A DNA stretch of 64,000 nucleotides from Streptomyces ficellus (GTDB lineage Bacteria; Actinomycetota; Actinomycetes; Streptomycetales; Streptomycetaceae). Positions 35,601 through 44,567 of this stretch are shown one piece after another. Each line of letters begins with the position of its first letter. Within the stretch, counting starts at the first letter, position 1. The notes under the pieces were generated by a model. That model searched no databases and was not told where the DNA came from. It saw only the letters and a program-made list of their open reading frames with translations. Location of the stretch: NCBI RefSeq assembly GCF_030406405.1, contig NZ_JAUEPL010000002.1, positions 229,455 to 293,454 on the forward strand, in the 5' to 3' direction. Both the position numbers and the translations under genes were made by a program.

Positions 35601-36470
35601 ATGCGGGGCGCGCGGCACGGCCCGGCGGTGCGTCGGCGCAAGCTCGGTGAGGAGTTGCGCGGGCTGCGCCTGGGTGCGGGCCTCACCAGCCGGGAGGCCG
35701 CGCGGCTGGTCGGCTGGCACCAGTCGAAGGTGAGCCGGATCGAGACGGGTGCGAGCGGGGTGACCAGCGCCGATGTGACGCGGTTGCTGGACGCCTACGG
35801 GGTCCGGGACGCCCGGCTGCGCGCGCTGCTGGAGGCGCTGACCGGGGCGGCGGCGGACGCCGGCGGGACGGGGTGGTGGCATGCGTACCGGGGCGTGATC
35901 CCGCCGCCGTACCAGGACTTCATCAGCCTGGAGGCGCAGGCGTGCACGGCGCGGACGCTGGAGACGTCGGTGGTGCCGGGGTTGTTGCAGACGCCGGCCT
36001 ACGCGCGGGCGGTGACGCGGGCGGCGCTGGAGGGGCTGCCGGCGGCGACGGTCGACTCGTTGGTGCGGGTGCGGATCGCACGCCAGGAGGTCCTGCACGG
36101 TGATCCGCCGCTGCGGCTGGAGGCGGTCCTCGACGAGGCGGTGCTGCGGCGGCAGGTGGGCGGTCCGCGGGTGATGCGGGAGCAGTTGCGGCGGCTGGTG
36201 GAGCTGGCGCGGCTGCCTCATGTGCGGCTACAGGTACTGCCGTTCTCCATGGGCGGGTACGTCGGCCTCTCCGGGTCTTTCGTTATCTTCTCCTTTCCGA
36301 ACATTTCTGATCTGGACGTGGTTGCTCTTGACCACTTGACGAGTAGCCTCTATCTCGAACGCACGGAAGACCTTGAGGCGTACTGCGCCGCGTTCCGCAC
36401 CATGCAGGCGCACGCCCTGTCGCCCGAGGACACGTCGGAACTCATCGCCGGGATCGGTGACGGCGCGTAG
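35601..36470 (+). CDS. XRE family regulator with DUF5753 domain
   Basis: Protein of 289 residues with an N-terminal helix-turn-helix (LRGLRLGAGLTSREAARLVG, WHQSKVSRIETGASGVTSAD) and the large C-terminal DUF5753 domain (ARTLETSVVPGLLQTPAYAR, RQEVLHGDPPLRLEAVLDEA, LPHVRLQVLPFSMGGYVGLS). This WhiJ-like architecture is found in many copies in Streptomyces, nearly always next to a DUF397 gene, and is linked to development and antibiotic control. GGGAGGAGG stands before the ATG. The DUF397 gene follows 15 bases after the stop. Confidence 0.92.
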   Translation: MRGARHGPAVRRRKLGEELRGLRLGAGLTSREAARLVGWHQSKVSRIETGASGVTSADVTRLLDAYGVRDARLRALLEALTGAAADAGGTGWWHAYRGVIPPPYQDFISLEAQACTARTLETSVVPGLLQTPAYARAVTRAALEGLPAATVDSLVRVRIARQEVLHGDPPLRLEAVLDEAVLRRQVGGPRVMREQLRRLVELARLPHVRLQVLPFSMGGYVGLSGSFVIFSFPNISDLDVVALDHLTSSLYLERTEDLEAYCAAFRTMQAHALSPEDTSELIAGIGDGA

Positions 36471-36485
36471 GGAGAGGCACCCCAC

Positions 36486-36686
36486 ATGTCTGCTTACCTC
36501 GCACAGACCAGCCTCAGCTGGCGGCGCAGCAGCCGCAGCGTCGGCATGAACAACTGCGTCGAGGCCGCCCGCCTCGGCGCCGCACAACTCGCCGTACGGG
36601 ACTCGAAGAACACCACCAGGCCGCCGCTGCGGTTCTCCGGGGCGGCCTGGGCGTCGTTCGTCACCTCTCTGAAGGAGGCGGGCTGA
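36486..36686 (+). CDS. DUF397 domain protein
   Basis: Small protein of 66 residues with the DUF397 pattern: SWRRSSRSVGMNNCVEAARL, VAVRDSK-type segment LAVRDSKNTTRPPLRFSG and the ending AWASFVTSLKEAG. It pairs with the upstream XRE/DUF5753 regulator and probably binds or modulates it. Its last 26 bases overlap the convergent bioF gene, so both genes use the same DNA at their 3' ends. Confidence 0.92.
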   Translation: MSAYLAQTSLSWRRSSRSVGMNNCVEAARLGAAQLAVRDSKNTTRPPLRFSGAAWASFVTSLKEAG

Positions 36687-37827
36687 CGGGCGGCGCCGTC
36701 CGCAGGATCGTGGCCACGGCCGTCTCGATCTGATCCGCCGTCAAGTCCGCCCGGGCGGTGAGCCGCAGGCGCGAGATGCCGTCCGGCACCGACGGCGGCC
36801 GGAAGCAGCCGACCGCCAGCCCCTCGGCGCGGCAGTCGGCGGCCCATCGCACGGCCGCTTCCGGCGAAGGGGCGCGGACGGACACGACGGCGGCGTCCGG
36901 CCGCACGGCGGTCAGGCCGGCGGCGGTGAGCCGGGCGTGCAGGGTGGCCGCGACCGTACGCGCACGGACGGCCAGGCCCGGCTCGCCGCGCAGCAGCCGC
37001 AGGCTCGCCAGCGCGGCGCCCACGGCCGCCGGGGCGAGGCCCGTGTCGAAGATGAACGTACGGGCGGCGTTGACCAGGTGGTCGATGACCCGCGCCGGGC
37101 CGAGTACCGCTCCGCCCTGGCTGCCGAGGGACTTGGAGAGGGTGAGCGTGGCGACCACGTCCGCGCCGCCCGCGAGCCCGGCCGCGTCGAGCGCCCCGCG
37201 CCCGCCCTCGCCCAGCACCCCGAGGCCGTGGGCGTCGTCCACCACCAGCGCCGCCCCGTGCGCCCGGCAGGCCGCCGCGAGACCGCCCAGCGGCGCCGCG
37301 TCACCGTCCACCGAGAACACCGAGTCGCTGACGACCAGGGCCCGGCGGCCGGGGTGGGCCTCCAGGGTCTTGGCGACGGCGGCGGGGTCGGCGTGCGGGA
37401 CGACCGCGGTCTCGGCGCGCGAGAGCCGGCAGCCGTCCACGATCGAGGCGTGGTTGCCCGCGTCGGAGACGATCAGCGAGCCGTGGGCGCTGAGCGCGGT
37501 GAGGGCGGCGAGGTTCGCCGCGTACCCGGACGAGAAGACGAGCGCGGCCTCGAACCCGCAGAACGCGGCGAGCTCCCGCTCCAGCTCCGCGTGGAGCTCG
37601 GTGGTGCCGGTCACCAGGCGCGAGCCGGTGGCGCCCGCGCCCCAGCGGCGGGCGGCCGCGGCGGCCGCGGCGGTGATGTCCGGGTGGTGGGTGAGCCCGA
37701 GGTAGTCGTTGCTCGCGAGGTCCAGCACATCGGGCTCGGCGGGGCGGGGGCGCAGCGTACGGACCAGACCGGCGTCCGCGCGGCGGCGCGCCTCGGTATC
37801 GGTCCAGTCGAATGGGGCCTGGGGCAT
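36661..37827 (-). CDS. bioF: 8-amino-7-oxononanoate synthase
   Basis: PLP enzyme, 388 residues, that condenses pimeloyl thioester with alanine in the first ring-forming step of biotin synthesis. It has LDLASNDYLGLTHHPDI, GAGATGSRLVTGTTELHAEL, the cofactor Asp/His in VVDDAHGLGVLG and the Schiff-base Lys in LTLSKSLGSQGG. It is divergent from bioBAD across a gap of 143 bases holding a perfect inverted repeat, so both arms are probably controlled together. Its 3' end overlaps the DUF397 gene. Confidence 0.95.
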   Translation of the reverse strand: MPQAPFDWTDTEARRRADAGLVRTLRPRPAEPDVLDLASNDYLGLTHHPDITAAAAAAARRWGAGATGSRLVTGTTELHAELERELAAFCGFEAALVFSSGYAANLAALTALSAHGSLIVSDAGNHASIVDGCRLSRAETAVVPHADPAAVAKTLEAHPGRRALVVSDSVFSVDGDAAPLGGLAAACRAHGAALVVDDAHGLGVLGEGGRGALDAAGLAGGADVVATLTLSKSLGSQGGAVLGPARVIDHLVNAARTFIFDTGLAPAAVGAALASLRLLRGEPGLAVRARTVAATLHARLTAAGLTAVRPDAAVVSVRAPSPEAAVRWAADCRAEGLAVGCFRPPSVPDGISRLRLTARADLTADQIETAVATILRTAPPVSPPPSER

Positions 37828-37883
37828 GTCTCGGGTCCTTTTGTAGACAGCGAACAGACCCTAATGGTGGTGGGGTGCGGCCG

Positions 37884-37905
37884 GAGTGTGGTTATACACA
37901 CACTC
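37884..37905. promoter_or_regulatory. Candidate operator in the bioF/bioB divergent gap
   Basis: Perfect inverted repeat GAGTGTG (37884-37890) / CACACTC (37899-37905) around an AT-rich 8-base centre containing TTATAC. It lies 57 bases upstream of bioF and 66 bases upstream of bioB, so a repressor bound here could control both arms. TATACA within it could also be a -10 element. The binding protein is unknown; no biotin regulator gene is in the window. Confidence 0.55.
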
Positions 37906-37970
37906 GAAACCGGCTCTCCTGTGGAGTTCCTCCTTGGCCCGGGGCCGTGCCGTAGGCCAGGATCAGCGCC

Positions 37971-39101
37971 ATGGACCTGCTGAACACGCTGGTGGAGAAG
38001 GGGCTTCGGCGCGAGCTGCCGACCCGCGAAGAAGCGCTCGCCGTGCTGGCGACCTCCGACGACGAGCTGCTGGATGTGGTGGCCGCGGCCGGGAAGGTCC
38101 GCCGTCAGTGGTTCGGGCGGCGGGTGAAGCTCAACTACCTGGTCAACCTCAAGTCCGGGCTCTGCCCGGAGGACTGCTCGTACTGCTCGCAGCGGCTCGG
38201 TTCGAAGGCCGAGATCCTCAAGTACACCTGGCTGAAGCCGGAGGAGGCCTCGAAGGCGGCCGCCGCGGGTGTCGCGGGCGGCGCCAAGCGGGTCTGCCTG
38301 GTGGCCAGCGGCCGGGGGCCGACGGACCGGGACGTCGACCGTGTCTCGAAGACCATCGAGGCGATCAAGGAGGAGAACGAGGGCGTCGAGGTGTGCGCGT
38401 GCCTCGGGCTGCTCTCGGACGGCCAGGCGGAGCGGCTGCGGTCGGCGGGCGCCGACGCGTACAACCACAACCTCAATACGTCCGAGGGGACATACGGGGA
38501 CATCACCACCACCCACACCTACGCGGACCGCGTCGACACCGTGCAGAAGGCGCACGCGGCGGGCCTGTCCGCCTGCTCCGGGCTGATCGCGGGCATGGGC
38601 GAGAGCGACGAGGACCTGGTCGACGTCGTCTTCGCGCTGCGCGAGCTGGACCCGGACTCGGTGCCGGTGAACTTCCTGATCCCGTTCGAGGGCACGCCGC
38701 TGGCCAAGGAGTGGAACCTGACGCCGCAGCGCGCGCTGCGCATCCTGGCCATGGTGCGGTTCGTCTGCCCCGACGTGGAGGTCCGGCTCGCGGGCGGCCG
38801 CGAGGTGCACCTGCGCACGCTCCAGCCGCTCGCGCTGCACCTCGCCAACTCGATCTTCCTGGGCGACTACCTCACCAGTGAGGGCCAGGCCGGCAAGGCC
38901 GACCTGGACATGATCGCGGACGCCGGGTTCGAGGTGGAGGGTACGGACACGACGACGCTGCCCGAGCACCGGGCGGAGGGCGGCTGTGGTTCGGGCTCCC
39001 TGTGCTCGTCGGACGAGGCGCCGGAGGTGCCCGCCGCCCGTACCGACCTGGTGGCGGTACGCCGCCGGGGCGCCGGCACCGACCTCGCGCCCAATGCCTG
39101 A
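37971..39101 (+). CDS. bioB: Biotin synthase
   Basis: Radical-SAM enzyme, 376 residues, that inserts sulfur into dethiobiotin. The 4Fe-4S cluster motif is [10 protein letters not shown]; the 2Fe-2S ligands include Cys residues in KRVCLVASG and EVCACLG, and the conserved Arg is in [25 protein letters not shown] and [12 protein letters not shown] are standard. The C-terminus adds a Cys/Gly/Ser segment ([13 protein letters not shown]) and a variable tail. It is followed by bioA with an 8-base overlap, so the operon order is bioB-bioA-bioD. Confidence 0.97.
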   Translation: MDLLNTLVEKGLRRELPTREEALAVLATSDDELLDVVAAAGKVRRQWFGRRVKLNYLVNLKSGLCPEDCSYCSQRLGSKAEILKYTWLKPEEASKAAAAGVAGGAKRVCLVASGRGPTDRDVDRVSKTIEAIKEENEGVEVCACLGLLSDGQAERLRSAGADAYNHNLNTSEGTYGDITTTHTYADRVDTVQKAHAAGLSACSGLIAGMGESDEDLVDVVFALRELDPDSVPVNFLIPFEGTPLAKEWNLTPQRALRILAMVRFVCPDVEVRLAGGREVHLRTLQPLALHLANSIFLGDYLTSEGQAGKADLDMIADAGFEVEGTDTTTLPEHRAEGGCGSGSLCSSDEAPEVPAARTDLVAVRRRGAGTDLAPNA

Positions 39102-40386
39102 GCCGCTCCCGCCGGCCGAGCTGATCGCCCTGGACCGGGCGCACGTCTGGCATCCGTACGGCCCCATGCCCGGCCGTACCGATCCGCTGGTCGTGGAGTC
39201 CGCCTCCGGGGTACGGCTGCGGCTCGCCGAACCGGCGCACGGGCAGGACGAACTGGTCGACGGCATGTCGTCCTGGTGGTCCGCCATCCACGGCTACAAC
39301 CACCCGGTGCTCAACGAGGCGGCGCGCGGGCAGCTGGACCGGATGAGCCATGTGATGTTCGGCGGGCTCACCCACGAGCCCGCCGTGCGGCTGGCGACCC
39401 GGCTGGTGGAGATCACGCCGGAGCCGCTGCGGCATGTGTTCCTGTGCGACTCGGGCTCGGTGTCGGTCGAGGTCGCGGTGAAGATGTGCCTCCAGCACTG
39501 GCGCTCGCTCGGGCGCCCGGCGAAGCGGCGGCTGCTGACCTGGCGGGGTGGCTACCACGGCGACACCTGGCAGCCGATGTCGGTGTGCGACCCCGAGGGC
39601 GGCATGCACGAGCTGTGGTCCGGGGTGCTGCCGCGGCAGGTCTTCGCGGGTCCGCCGCCGGTCGCATACGAGGAGTCGTACGCCGATGAGCTGCGCGAGC
39701 TGATCGGGCGGCACGCGGACGAGGTGGCCGCCGTGATCGTGGAGCCGGTGGTGCAGGGCGCGGGCGGGATGCGGTTCCACGACCCGGCGTATCTGCGGGT
39801 GCTGCGGGAGGCGTGCGACGCGCACGACGTGCTGCTGGTGTTCGACGAGATCGCTACCGGTTTCGGGCGCACGGGCACCCTCTTCGCGGCGGAGCACGCG
39901 CGCGTGGCGCCCGATGTCATGTGCGTGGGCAAGGCGCTGACCGGCGGCTACCTGTCGCTGGCGGCGACCCTGTGCACCGCGCGCGTGGCAGAGGGCATCT
40001 CGCGGGGCGAGGTACCGGTGCTGGCGCACGGGCCGACGTTCATGGGCAACCCGCTGGCGACGGCCGTGGCCTGTGCCTCGATCGACCTGCTGCTGGGCCA
40101 GGACTGGGCGCGGGAGGTCAAGCGGATCGAGACGGGGCTGCTGGACGGGCTGGCTCCGGCGGCCGAGCTGCCGGGGGTGCGTGAGGTGCGCGCGCTCGGT
40201 GCCATCGGCGTCGTACAGCTCGACCATCCGGTGGACATGGCGGCCGCGACGGCGGCGGCGGTGCGCGAGGGCGTGTGGCTGCGGCCGTTCCGCGACCTGG
40301 TGTACGTGATGCCGCCGTACGTCACGGGCGACGAGGACCTGGCACGGATCTGCCGCGCGGTGTGCGCGGCGGCGCGGGAGGGCTGA
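39094..40386 (+). CDS. bioA: Adenosylmethionine-8-amino-7-oxononanoate aminotransferase
   Basis: PLP aminotransferase, 430 residues, that uses S-adenosylmethionine as amino donor to make 7,8-diaminononanoate. It has [30 protein letters not shown], the cofactor-binding [29 protein letters not shown] and the Schiff-base Lys in [16 protein letters not shown]. The ATG at 39094 overlaps the end of bioB. The next gene, bioD, begins 1 base after its stop. Confidence 0.96.
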   Translation: MPEPLPPAELIALDRAHVWHPYGPMPGRTDPLVVESASGVRLRLAEPAHGQDELVDGMSSWWSAIHGYNHPVLNEAARGQLDRMSHVMFGGLTHEPAVRLATRLVEITPEPLRHVFLCDSGSVSVEVAVKMCLQHWRSLGRPAKRRLLTWRGGYHGDTWQPMSVCDPEGGMHELWSGVLPRQVFAGPPPVAYEESYADELRELIGRHADEVAAVIVEPVVQGAGGMRFHDPAYLRVLREACDAHDVLLVFDEIATGFGRTGTLFAAEHARVAPDVMCVGKALTGGYLSLAATLCTARVAEGISRGEVPVLAHGPTFMGNPLATAVACASIDLLLGQDWAREVKRIETGLLDGLAPAAELPGVREVRALGAIGVVQLDHPVDMAAATAAAVREGVWLRPFRDLVYVMPPYVTGDEDLARICRAVCAAAREG

Positions 40387-40387
40387 G

Positions 40388-41107
40388 ATGACGGTACTGG
40401 TGGTCAGTGGCACCGGGACGGAGATCGGCAAGACCGTGGTCACGGCGGCCGTGGCGGCGGTGGCGCGGGCGGCGGGGCGGTCGGTGGCCGTGCTGAAACC
40501 CGCGCAGACCGGGGTGGGGCCGGGCGAGCGGGGTGACGCCGACGAGGTCGTACGGCTCGCCGGGGACGGCGTCACGCCCGTCGAACTGGCGCGGTTCCCC
40601 GAGCCGCTGGCCCCGGCGACGGCCGCGCGGCGGGCGGGAATGGCGCCGGTCGGGCCGGGCGAGGTGGCCGAGGCCGCCCGGAAGCTGGCCGATGAGCACG
40701 ACCTGGTCCTGGTGGAGGGCGCGGGCGGGCTGCTGGTGCGGTACGACGAGGAGGGCCGCACGCTCGCGGACGCCGCTCGGCTGCTGGGCGCGCCGGTGCT
40801 GGTGGTGGCCCCCGCCGGGCTCGGCACGCTCAACATGGCCACGCTCACCGGTGAGGCATTGCGGGCGCGCGGGCTGACCCAGCTCGGGGTGGTCGTCGGG
40901 AGTTGGCCGGAGGCGCCGGGGCTGGCGGAACGGTGCAATGTGACCGACCTGCCGGAGGTGGCCGGGGCGCCACTGCTGGGTGCGGTGCCGGCCGGCGCCG
41001 GGGCGCTGGCCGTGGCGGACTTCCGTGCGCGGGCGGCCGGGTGGCTGGCCCCGGAGCTCGGCGGCCACTGGGATGCGGCGGTGTTCGCCGCGGCCGTAGG
41101 CTCCTGA
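40388..41107 (+). CDS. bioD: Dethiobiotin synthetase
   Basis: ATP-dependent carboxylase, 239 residues, closing the ureido ring to give dethiobiotin. The P-loop is SGTGTEIGKTVVTAAV, followed by LKPAQTG and the Walker B-like VLVEGAGGLLV. It completes the four late biotin genes here; no early bioC/bioH or bioI gene is visible, so the pimeloyl precursor must come from elsewhere. The VOC gene after it starts 2 bases past its stop, which suggests co-transcription. Confidence 0.95.
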   Translation: MTVLVVSGTGTEIGKTVVTAAVAAVARAAGRSVAVLKPAQTGVGPGERGDADEVVRLAGDGVTPVELARFPEPLAPATAARRAGMAPVGPGEVAEAARKLADEHDLVLVEGAGGLLVRYDEEGRTLADAARLLGAPVLVVAPAGLGTLNMATLTGEALRARGLTQLGVVVGSWPEAPGLAERCNVTDLPEVAGAPLLGAVPAGAGALAVADFRARAAGWLAPELGGHWDAAVFAAAVGS

Positions 41108-41109
41108 CC

Positions 41110-41454
41110 ATGCGTGCTTCTGTCAACGAGATCGTGTTCGACTGCGCCGACCCGGCGGCGCTGGTCCGGTTCTGGGCCGCGCTGCTGGGCGGCGAGCCGG
41201 TGGACCGGAGCCCGGACTGGTCGTACGTCGACCCTCCCGGCTTCCCGCGGGTCGCCTTCCAGCGCGTACCGGAGGGCAAGGCGGTGAAGAACCGGCTCCA
41301 TCTGGACCTGGAGGCGGGCGACGTGGACGCCGCCGCGACCTGGGCGGTAGGGCTCGGGGCGGTACGGGCCGGCGGCATCGTGACGGACGACCACGGCTAC
41401 TTCCAGGTGCTGCGCGACCCGGAGGGCAACGAGTTCTGCTTCGTGGGCGGCTGA
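41110..41454 (+). CDS. VOC family protein
   Basis: Protein of 114 residues with the glyoxalase/bleomycin-resistance fold in the short Glyoxalase_6 style: MRASVNEIVFDCADPAALVR, FWAALLGGEPVDRSPDW, NRLHLDLEAGDVDAAATWAV and the ending VLRDPEGNEFCFVGG. It starts 2 bases after the bioD stop, so it rides on the biotin operon transcript, but the fold is too general to link it to biotin. The substrate is unknown. Confidence 0.88.
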   Translation: MRASVNEIVFDCADPAALVRFWAALLGGEPVDRSPDWSYVDPPGFPRVAFQRVPEGKAVKNRLHLDLEAGDVDAAATWAVGLGAVRAGGIVTDDHGYFQVLRDPEGNEFCFVGG

Positions 41455-41506
41455 CGGGGGGAAACTGACGGTGTCCACACCTGCCCCTCTCGCAAGGAGG
41501 CCCGCG

Positions 41507-42169
41507 ATGCGGGACACCGTCCACCACCGGGACACCGTCCACCACCCCGTCTTCGCCCGCTTCTACGCACGGGTCAGTGTGGCCGCGGACACCAAGGGCG
41601 GGATCGCCGCGCACCGCGGGGAGCTGCTGAGCGGCCTGTCGGGGCGGGTCATCGAGATCGGCGCGGGCAACGGCCTGAACTTCGCGCACTACCCGGGCAC
41701 GGTGTCGGAGGTCGTCGCCATCGAACCGGAGCGCCGGCTGCGGCAGCTGGCGGTCGGCGCGGCGCTGCGCGCGGAGGTGCCGGTGGACGTGGTGCCGGGG
41801 GTGGCGGAGGCGCTGCCGGTCAAGAGCGAGGGGTTCGACGCGGCGGTCGCGTCGCTGGTGCTGTGTACGGTACGGGACGTTCCGCGGGCGCTGGCGGAGT
41901 TGCGGCGGGTGCTGCGGCCGGGCGGTGAGCTGCGGTTCTTCGAGCACGGGGTGGCCGAGGGGCGGGCGATGGCCCGGATGCAGCGGGCGCTGGACCGCAC
42001 GGTGTGGCCGGTGCTGTTCGGCGGCTGCCACACGGCGCGGGACGCCCTGGCAGCGATCGAGGCTGCGGGGTTCGAGATCGTCACGTACCGCAGACTGCGC
42101 GTACCGGAGAAGGGCGTGCGGCTGCCCACCTCGCCCTGCGTCCTGGGCGTGGCGCGCCGCCCGGGGTAG
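41507..42169 (+). CDS. Class I SAM-dependent methyltransferase
   Basis: Methyltransferase_11-type enzyme, 220 residues. SAM-binding motif I is VIEIGAGNGLNFAHYPG; the following acidic residue is in VVAIEPERRL. Later motifs are DAAVASLVLCTV and LRRVLRPGGELRFFEHG. The best match by style is the phospholipid/arsenite-type small methyltransferases, but the substrate is open. The ATG at 41507 lies 6 bases after AAGGAGG. The N-terminus contains a duplicated RDTVHH produced by a perfect 18-base tandem repeat at 41511-41546. Confidence 0.88.
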   Translation: MRDTVHHRDTVHHPVFARFYARVSVAADTKGGIAAHRGELLSGLSGRVIEIGAGNGLNFAHYPGTVSEVVAIEPERRLRQLAVGAALRAEVPVDVVPGVAEALPVKSEGFDAAVASLVLCTVRDVPRALAELRRVLRPGGELRFFEHGVAEGRAMARMQRALDRTVWPVLFGGCHTARDALAAIEAAGFEIVTYRRLRVPEKGVRLPTSPCVLGVARRPG

Positions 42170-42196
42170 GACCTGCGCCGTGCCGGGACCGATCGG

Positions 42197-42571
42197 TTAC
42201 GACTCGCTCCAGCGGCGCAGCTCGGCGGCGATGGCGCGGACGTCCGCCTGGCCGGCCTTGACCAGCCGGGCCAGGTCCCGGACCTGCTCGGGCGAGGTGA
42301 CGACCTTCAGCCCGGAGGCGACGAGGTAGCCGTACGCGACGGCGGAGGCGTACATGGCGTTGGAGTGTTCCAGCGCCGGGACGTGCAGCAGGAGTTGGAG
42401 CAGTGCGGCCGCGCGCGAGTGCGGGTCGCGGTAGACGGGTACGCCGAAGATCTCCGCGTCGTGCCGGCTCACGGCGGCGACGAGTGCGCCCCAGTCGGTG
42501 ACGTGGGGGTCGCCCGGCGTCTTGTGCTCGGCGATCATGAGGAGCCAGGCGAGGTCGATCGAGAGGTTCAT
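42197..42571 (-). CDS. Fic/Doc-like toxin component with degenerate active site
   Basis: Protein of 124 residues of the type annotated in Streptomyces as the toxin of a Fic-family toxin-antitoxin pair (from memory). It starts MNLSIDLAWLLMIAEHKTPG and has IFGVPVYRDPHSRAAALLQL. The helix equivalent to the Fic motif reads LLHVPALEHSNAMYASA instead of HPFxDGNG: only the Asn is kept and the catalytic His position is Pro. AMP-transfer activity is therefore doubtful. It follows a ribbon-helix-helix antitoxin gene by 19 bases on the same strand. Confidence 0.75.
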   Translation of the reverse strand: MNLSIDLAWLLMIAEHKTPGDPHVTDWGALVAAVSRHDAEIFGVPVYRDPHSRAAALLQLLLHVPALEHSNAMYASAVAYGYLVASGLKVVTSPEQVRDLARLVKAGQADVRAIAAELRRWSES

Positions 42572-42590
42572 ACGGGCAGGGTGTCCGCCG

Positions 42591-42824
42591 TCAGCGCTTG
42601 CCGGGCGTACGGTCCCGGTCGCCGAACTCCTCCGCGAAGAGGGACTCGTACTGCTTCATGAAATCGGCCGCGGCCTCCACGAAGGTGCGTCCCGCCTCGC
42701 CCGCGTCCTGCTGGACGAGCTCCTCGATGTACCGGTTGACGCTCACGCCCCGCTGCTGCGCCCGGCGGCGGGCGGCTTCGGCGGTGGTCTCGTCGACGCG
42801 TACGTTCAGCTGGGTCTTGGCCAC
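42591..42824 (-). CDS. Ribbon-helix-helix antitoxin
   Basis: Protein of 77 residues. The N-terminal 45 residues are an Arc/MetJ/CopG-type DNA-binding fold (KTQLNVRVDETTAEAARRRA, QQRGVSVNRYIEELVQQD). The C-terminal tail (TFVEAAADFMKQYESLFAEE) would bind and neutralise the toxin-like product of the next gene. The start is a GTG at 42824. The short gap upstream has a GCTAGC-containing repeat (GCTAGCGCGTTCCCGCTAGC around 42833-42852) that could be its operator. Confidence 0.82.
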   Translation of the reverse strand: MAKTQLNVRVDETTAEAARRRAQQRGVSVNRYIEELVQQDAGEAGRTFVEAAADFMKQYESLFAEEFGDRDRTPGKR

Positions 42825-43061
42825 ACGCTCACGCTAGCGCGTTCCCGCTAGCACCGGCAAGAGCATCCGGGCGCGAGCCCATGGCGGAGTGAGTTGTCAC
42901 GCACGAGTGATCGCTTTGCTGCTCCTTTACGATGGGTGGACCAGTCAGGACCATTCACCCTCGATCGAAAGGTGTGAGCGTCCGCCCATGGGCGAGCCTC
43001 CCAGTAGCCGACATCGCGCATCCGACCCCTCCGTACCGGACCATGGGACGGGGGTGAACCG

Positions 43062-44567
43062 ATGACCGAAGTGCTTCTGCTCCTCGTGGCGCTGCTGCTC
43101 TCCCTCGCGTGCGGCGCGTTCGTCGCGGCCGAGTTCTCCCTCACGACCGTTGAGCGCGGCGAGCTCGAACGGGCCGTCGAGCGGGGGGAGCGAGGAGCGC
43201 CGGGCGCCCTGAAGGCCGTACGCTCCCTCACCTTCCAGCTCTCCGGCGCGCAGCTCGGCATCACGGTCACCAACCTGATCGTCGGCATGCTCTCCGAGCC
43301 GTCCATCGCCAAACTCATCCGCGGGCCGCTGCGGGACATCGGTCTGTCGTCGTCGGTGGCCTCCTCGGCCGCCCTGGTCATCGGTACGGTGCTGTCCACG
43401 ATCGTGCTGATGGTCGTCGGTGAGCTGGTCCCCAAGAACTGGGCCATCTCCTCGCCGCTGGCCGTCGCCAAGGTGGTGGCGACCCCGCAGCGGCTCTTCA
43501 CCGCCGCGTTCAGGCCGCTGATCAGCCACCTCAACAACACCGCCAACCGGATCGTGCACCGGCTCGGCATGGAGCCGGCCGAGGAGCTGGCCTCCGCGCG
43601 CAGCCCGCAGGAGCTGATCGCACTCGCCCGCCACTCCGCCCGCGAGGGCGCGCTGGAGGCCGACACCGCGGAGCTGTTCGTACGGACTTTGAACCTGGCC
43701 GAGCTGACCGCGGAGAACGTGATGACCCCGCGCGTGCAGGTCACCGCCCTGGAGGCGCAGGCCACCGCCGAGGACGTCGCCAACGCCACCCGCGCCACCG
43801 GCCTGTCGCGCTTCCCGGTCTACCGGGGCGGCCTGGACTCGGTCATCGGCGTCGCGCACATCAAGGACGTCCTGAGGATTCCCGCCGAGCGCAGGCACCG
43901 CACGCCGGTCCTGGAGATCCTCCGCGAGCCGCTGCTCGTACCGGAGACGCTGACCGTCGACCGGCTGCTGGACCAGTTGTCCGGCAAGACGACGATGGCG
44001 GTCGTCATCGACGAGTACGGCGGTACGGCCGGTGTCGTGACCCTGGAGGACATCGTCGAGGAGGTCGTCGGCGAGGTACGCGACGAACACGACCCGCACG
44101 AGACGCCGGACCTGGCGCGTGCGGGCGAGGACGCCGACGGCAGGCCCCTGTGGTCGGCGGACGGTGCCGCCCGTACCGACCAGTTGGAGACGGTCGGGCT
44201 GCGCGTGCCGGACGGCCCGTACGAGACCCTGGCCGGGCTCATCGCGACCGAGCTGGGCCGGATCCCGACCGTCGGCGACAGCGTCGAGCTGGCCGGCTGG
44301 CGGCTGGACGTCGTGGACGCCTCCGGCCGGCGCGCGGCGCGCGTGCTGCTGCACGCGCCGGCGCAGGACGCGCGGGAGCATCCGCACCCGCCCTTCTCCG
44401 GGGCGGGATGGCCCGATACGCCGGAGGCCGGCTCGGGGGAGAGCGGGGCTCGCGGCTCGGGGGCCGGGGATGCGGGGGCTCGGGGGCGCCGGGCGCCTGA
44501 CGCCCGGGCCGGCGGGCCGCAGGCCCATCGCCGGACGGCGCACGATTCCGGGGAGGCGGGACGATGA
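43062..44567 (+). CDS. CNNM/CBS-domain membrane protein (hemolysin/CorC family)
   Basis: Protein of 501 residues: an N-terminal CNNM (DUF21) membrane domain (LLLVALLLSLACGAFVAAEF, LGITVTNLIVGML, TIVLMVVGELVPKNWAI), two CBS domains (AENVMTPRVQVTALEAQ, LLDQLSGKTTMAVVIDEYGG) and a CorC_HlyC domain (GLRVPDGPYETLAGLIATEL). The family transports or regulates divalent cations, probably magnesium. Its 60-residue C-terminal extension is Gly/Ser/Arg-rich and low complexity. The stop overlaps the start of a paralogue by ATGA, so the two form a coupled pair. Confidence 0.93.
   Translation: MTEVLLLLVALLLSLACGAFVAAEFSLTTVERGELERAVERGERGAPGALKAVRSLTFQLSGAQLGITVTNLIVGMLSEPSIAKLIRGPLRDIGLSSSVASSAALVIGTVLSTIVLMVVGELVPKNWAISSPLAVAKVVATPQRLFTAAFRPLISHLNNTANRIVHRLGMEPAEELASARSPQELIALARHSAREGALEADTAELFVRTLNLAELTAENVMTPRVQVTALEAQATAEDVANATRATGLSRFPVYRGGLDSVIGVAHIKDVLRIPAERRHRTPVLEILREPLLVPETLTVDRLLDQLSGKTTMAVVIDEYGGTAGVVTLEDIVEEVVGEVRDEHDPHETPDLARAGEDADGRPLWSADGAARTDQLETVGLRVPDGPYETLAGLIATELGRIPTVGDSVELAGWRLDVVDASGRRAARVLLHAPAQDAREHPHPPFSGAGWPDTPEAGSGESGARGSGAGDAGARGRRAPDARAGGPQAHRRTAHDSGEAGR

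Noticed and set aside
38872..41535. Long minus-strand open frame opposite bioA, bioD and the VOC gene
   Set aside because: The product is Arg/Pro/His-rich low complexity with no motif, while the plus strand encodes recognisable enzymes with coupled starts.
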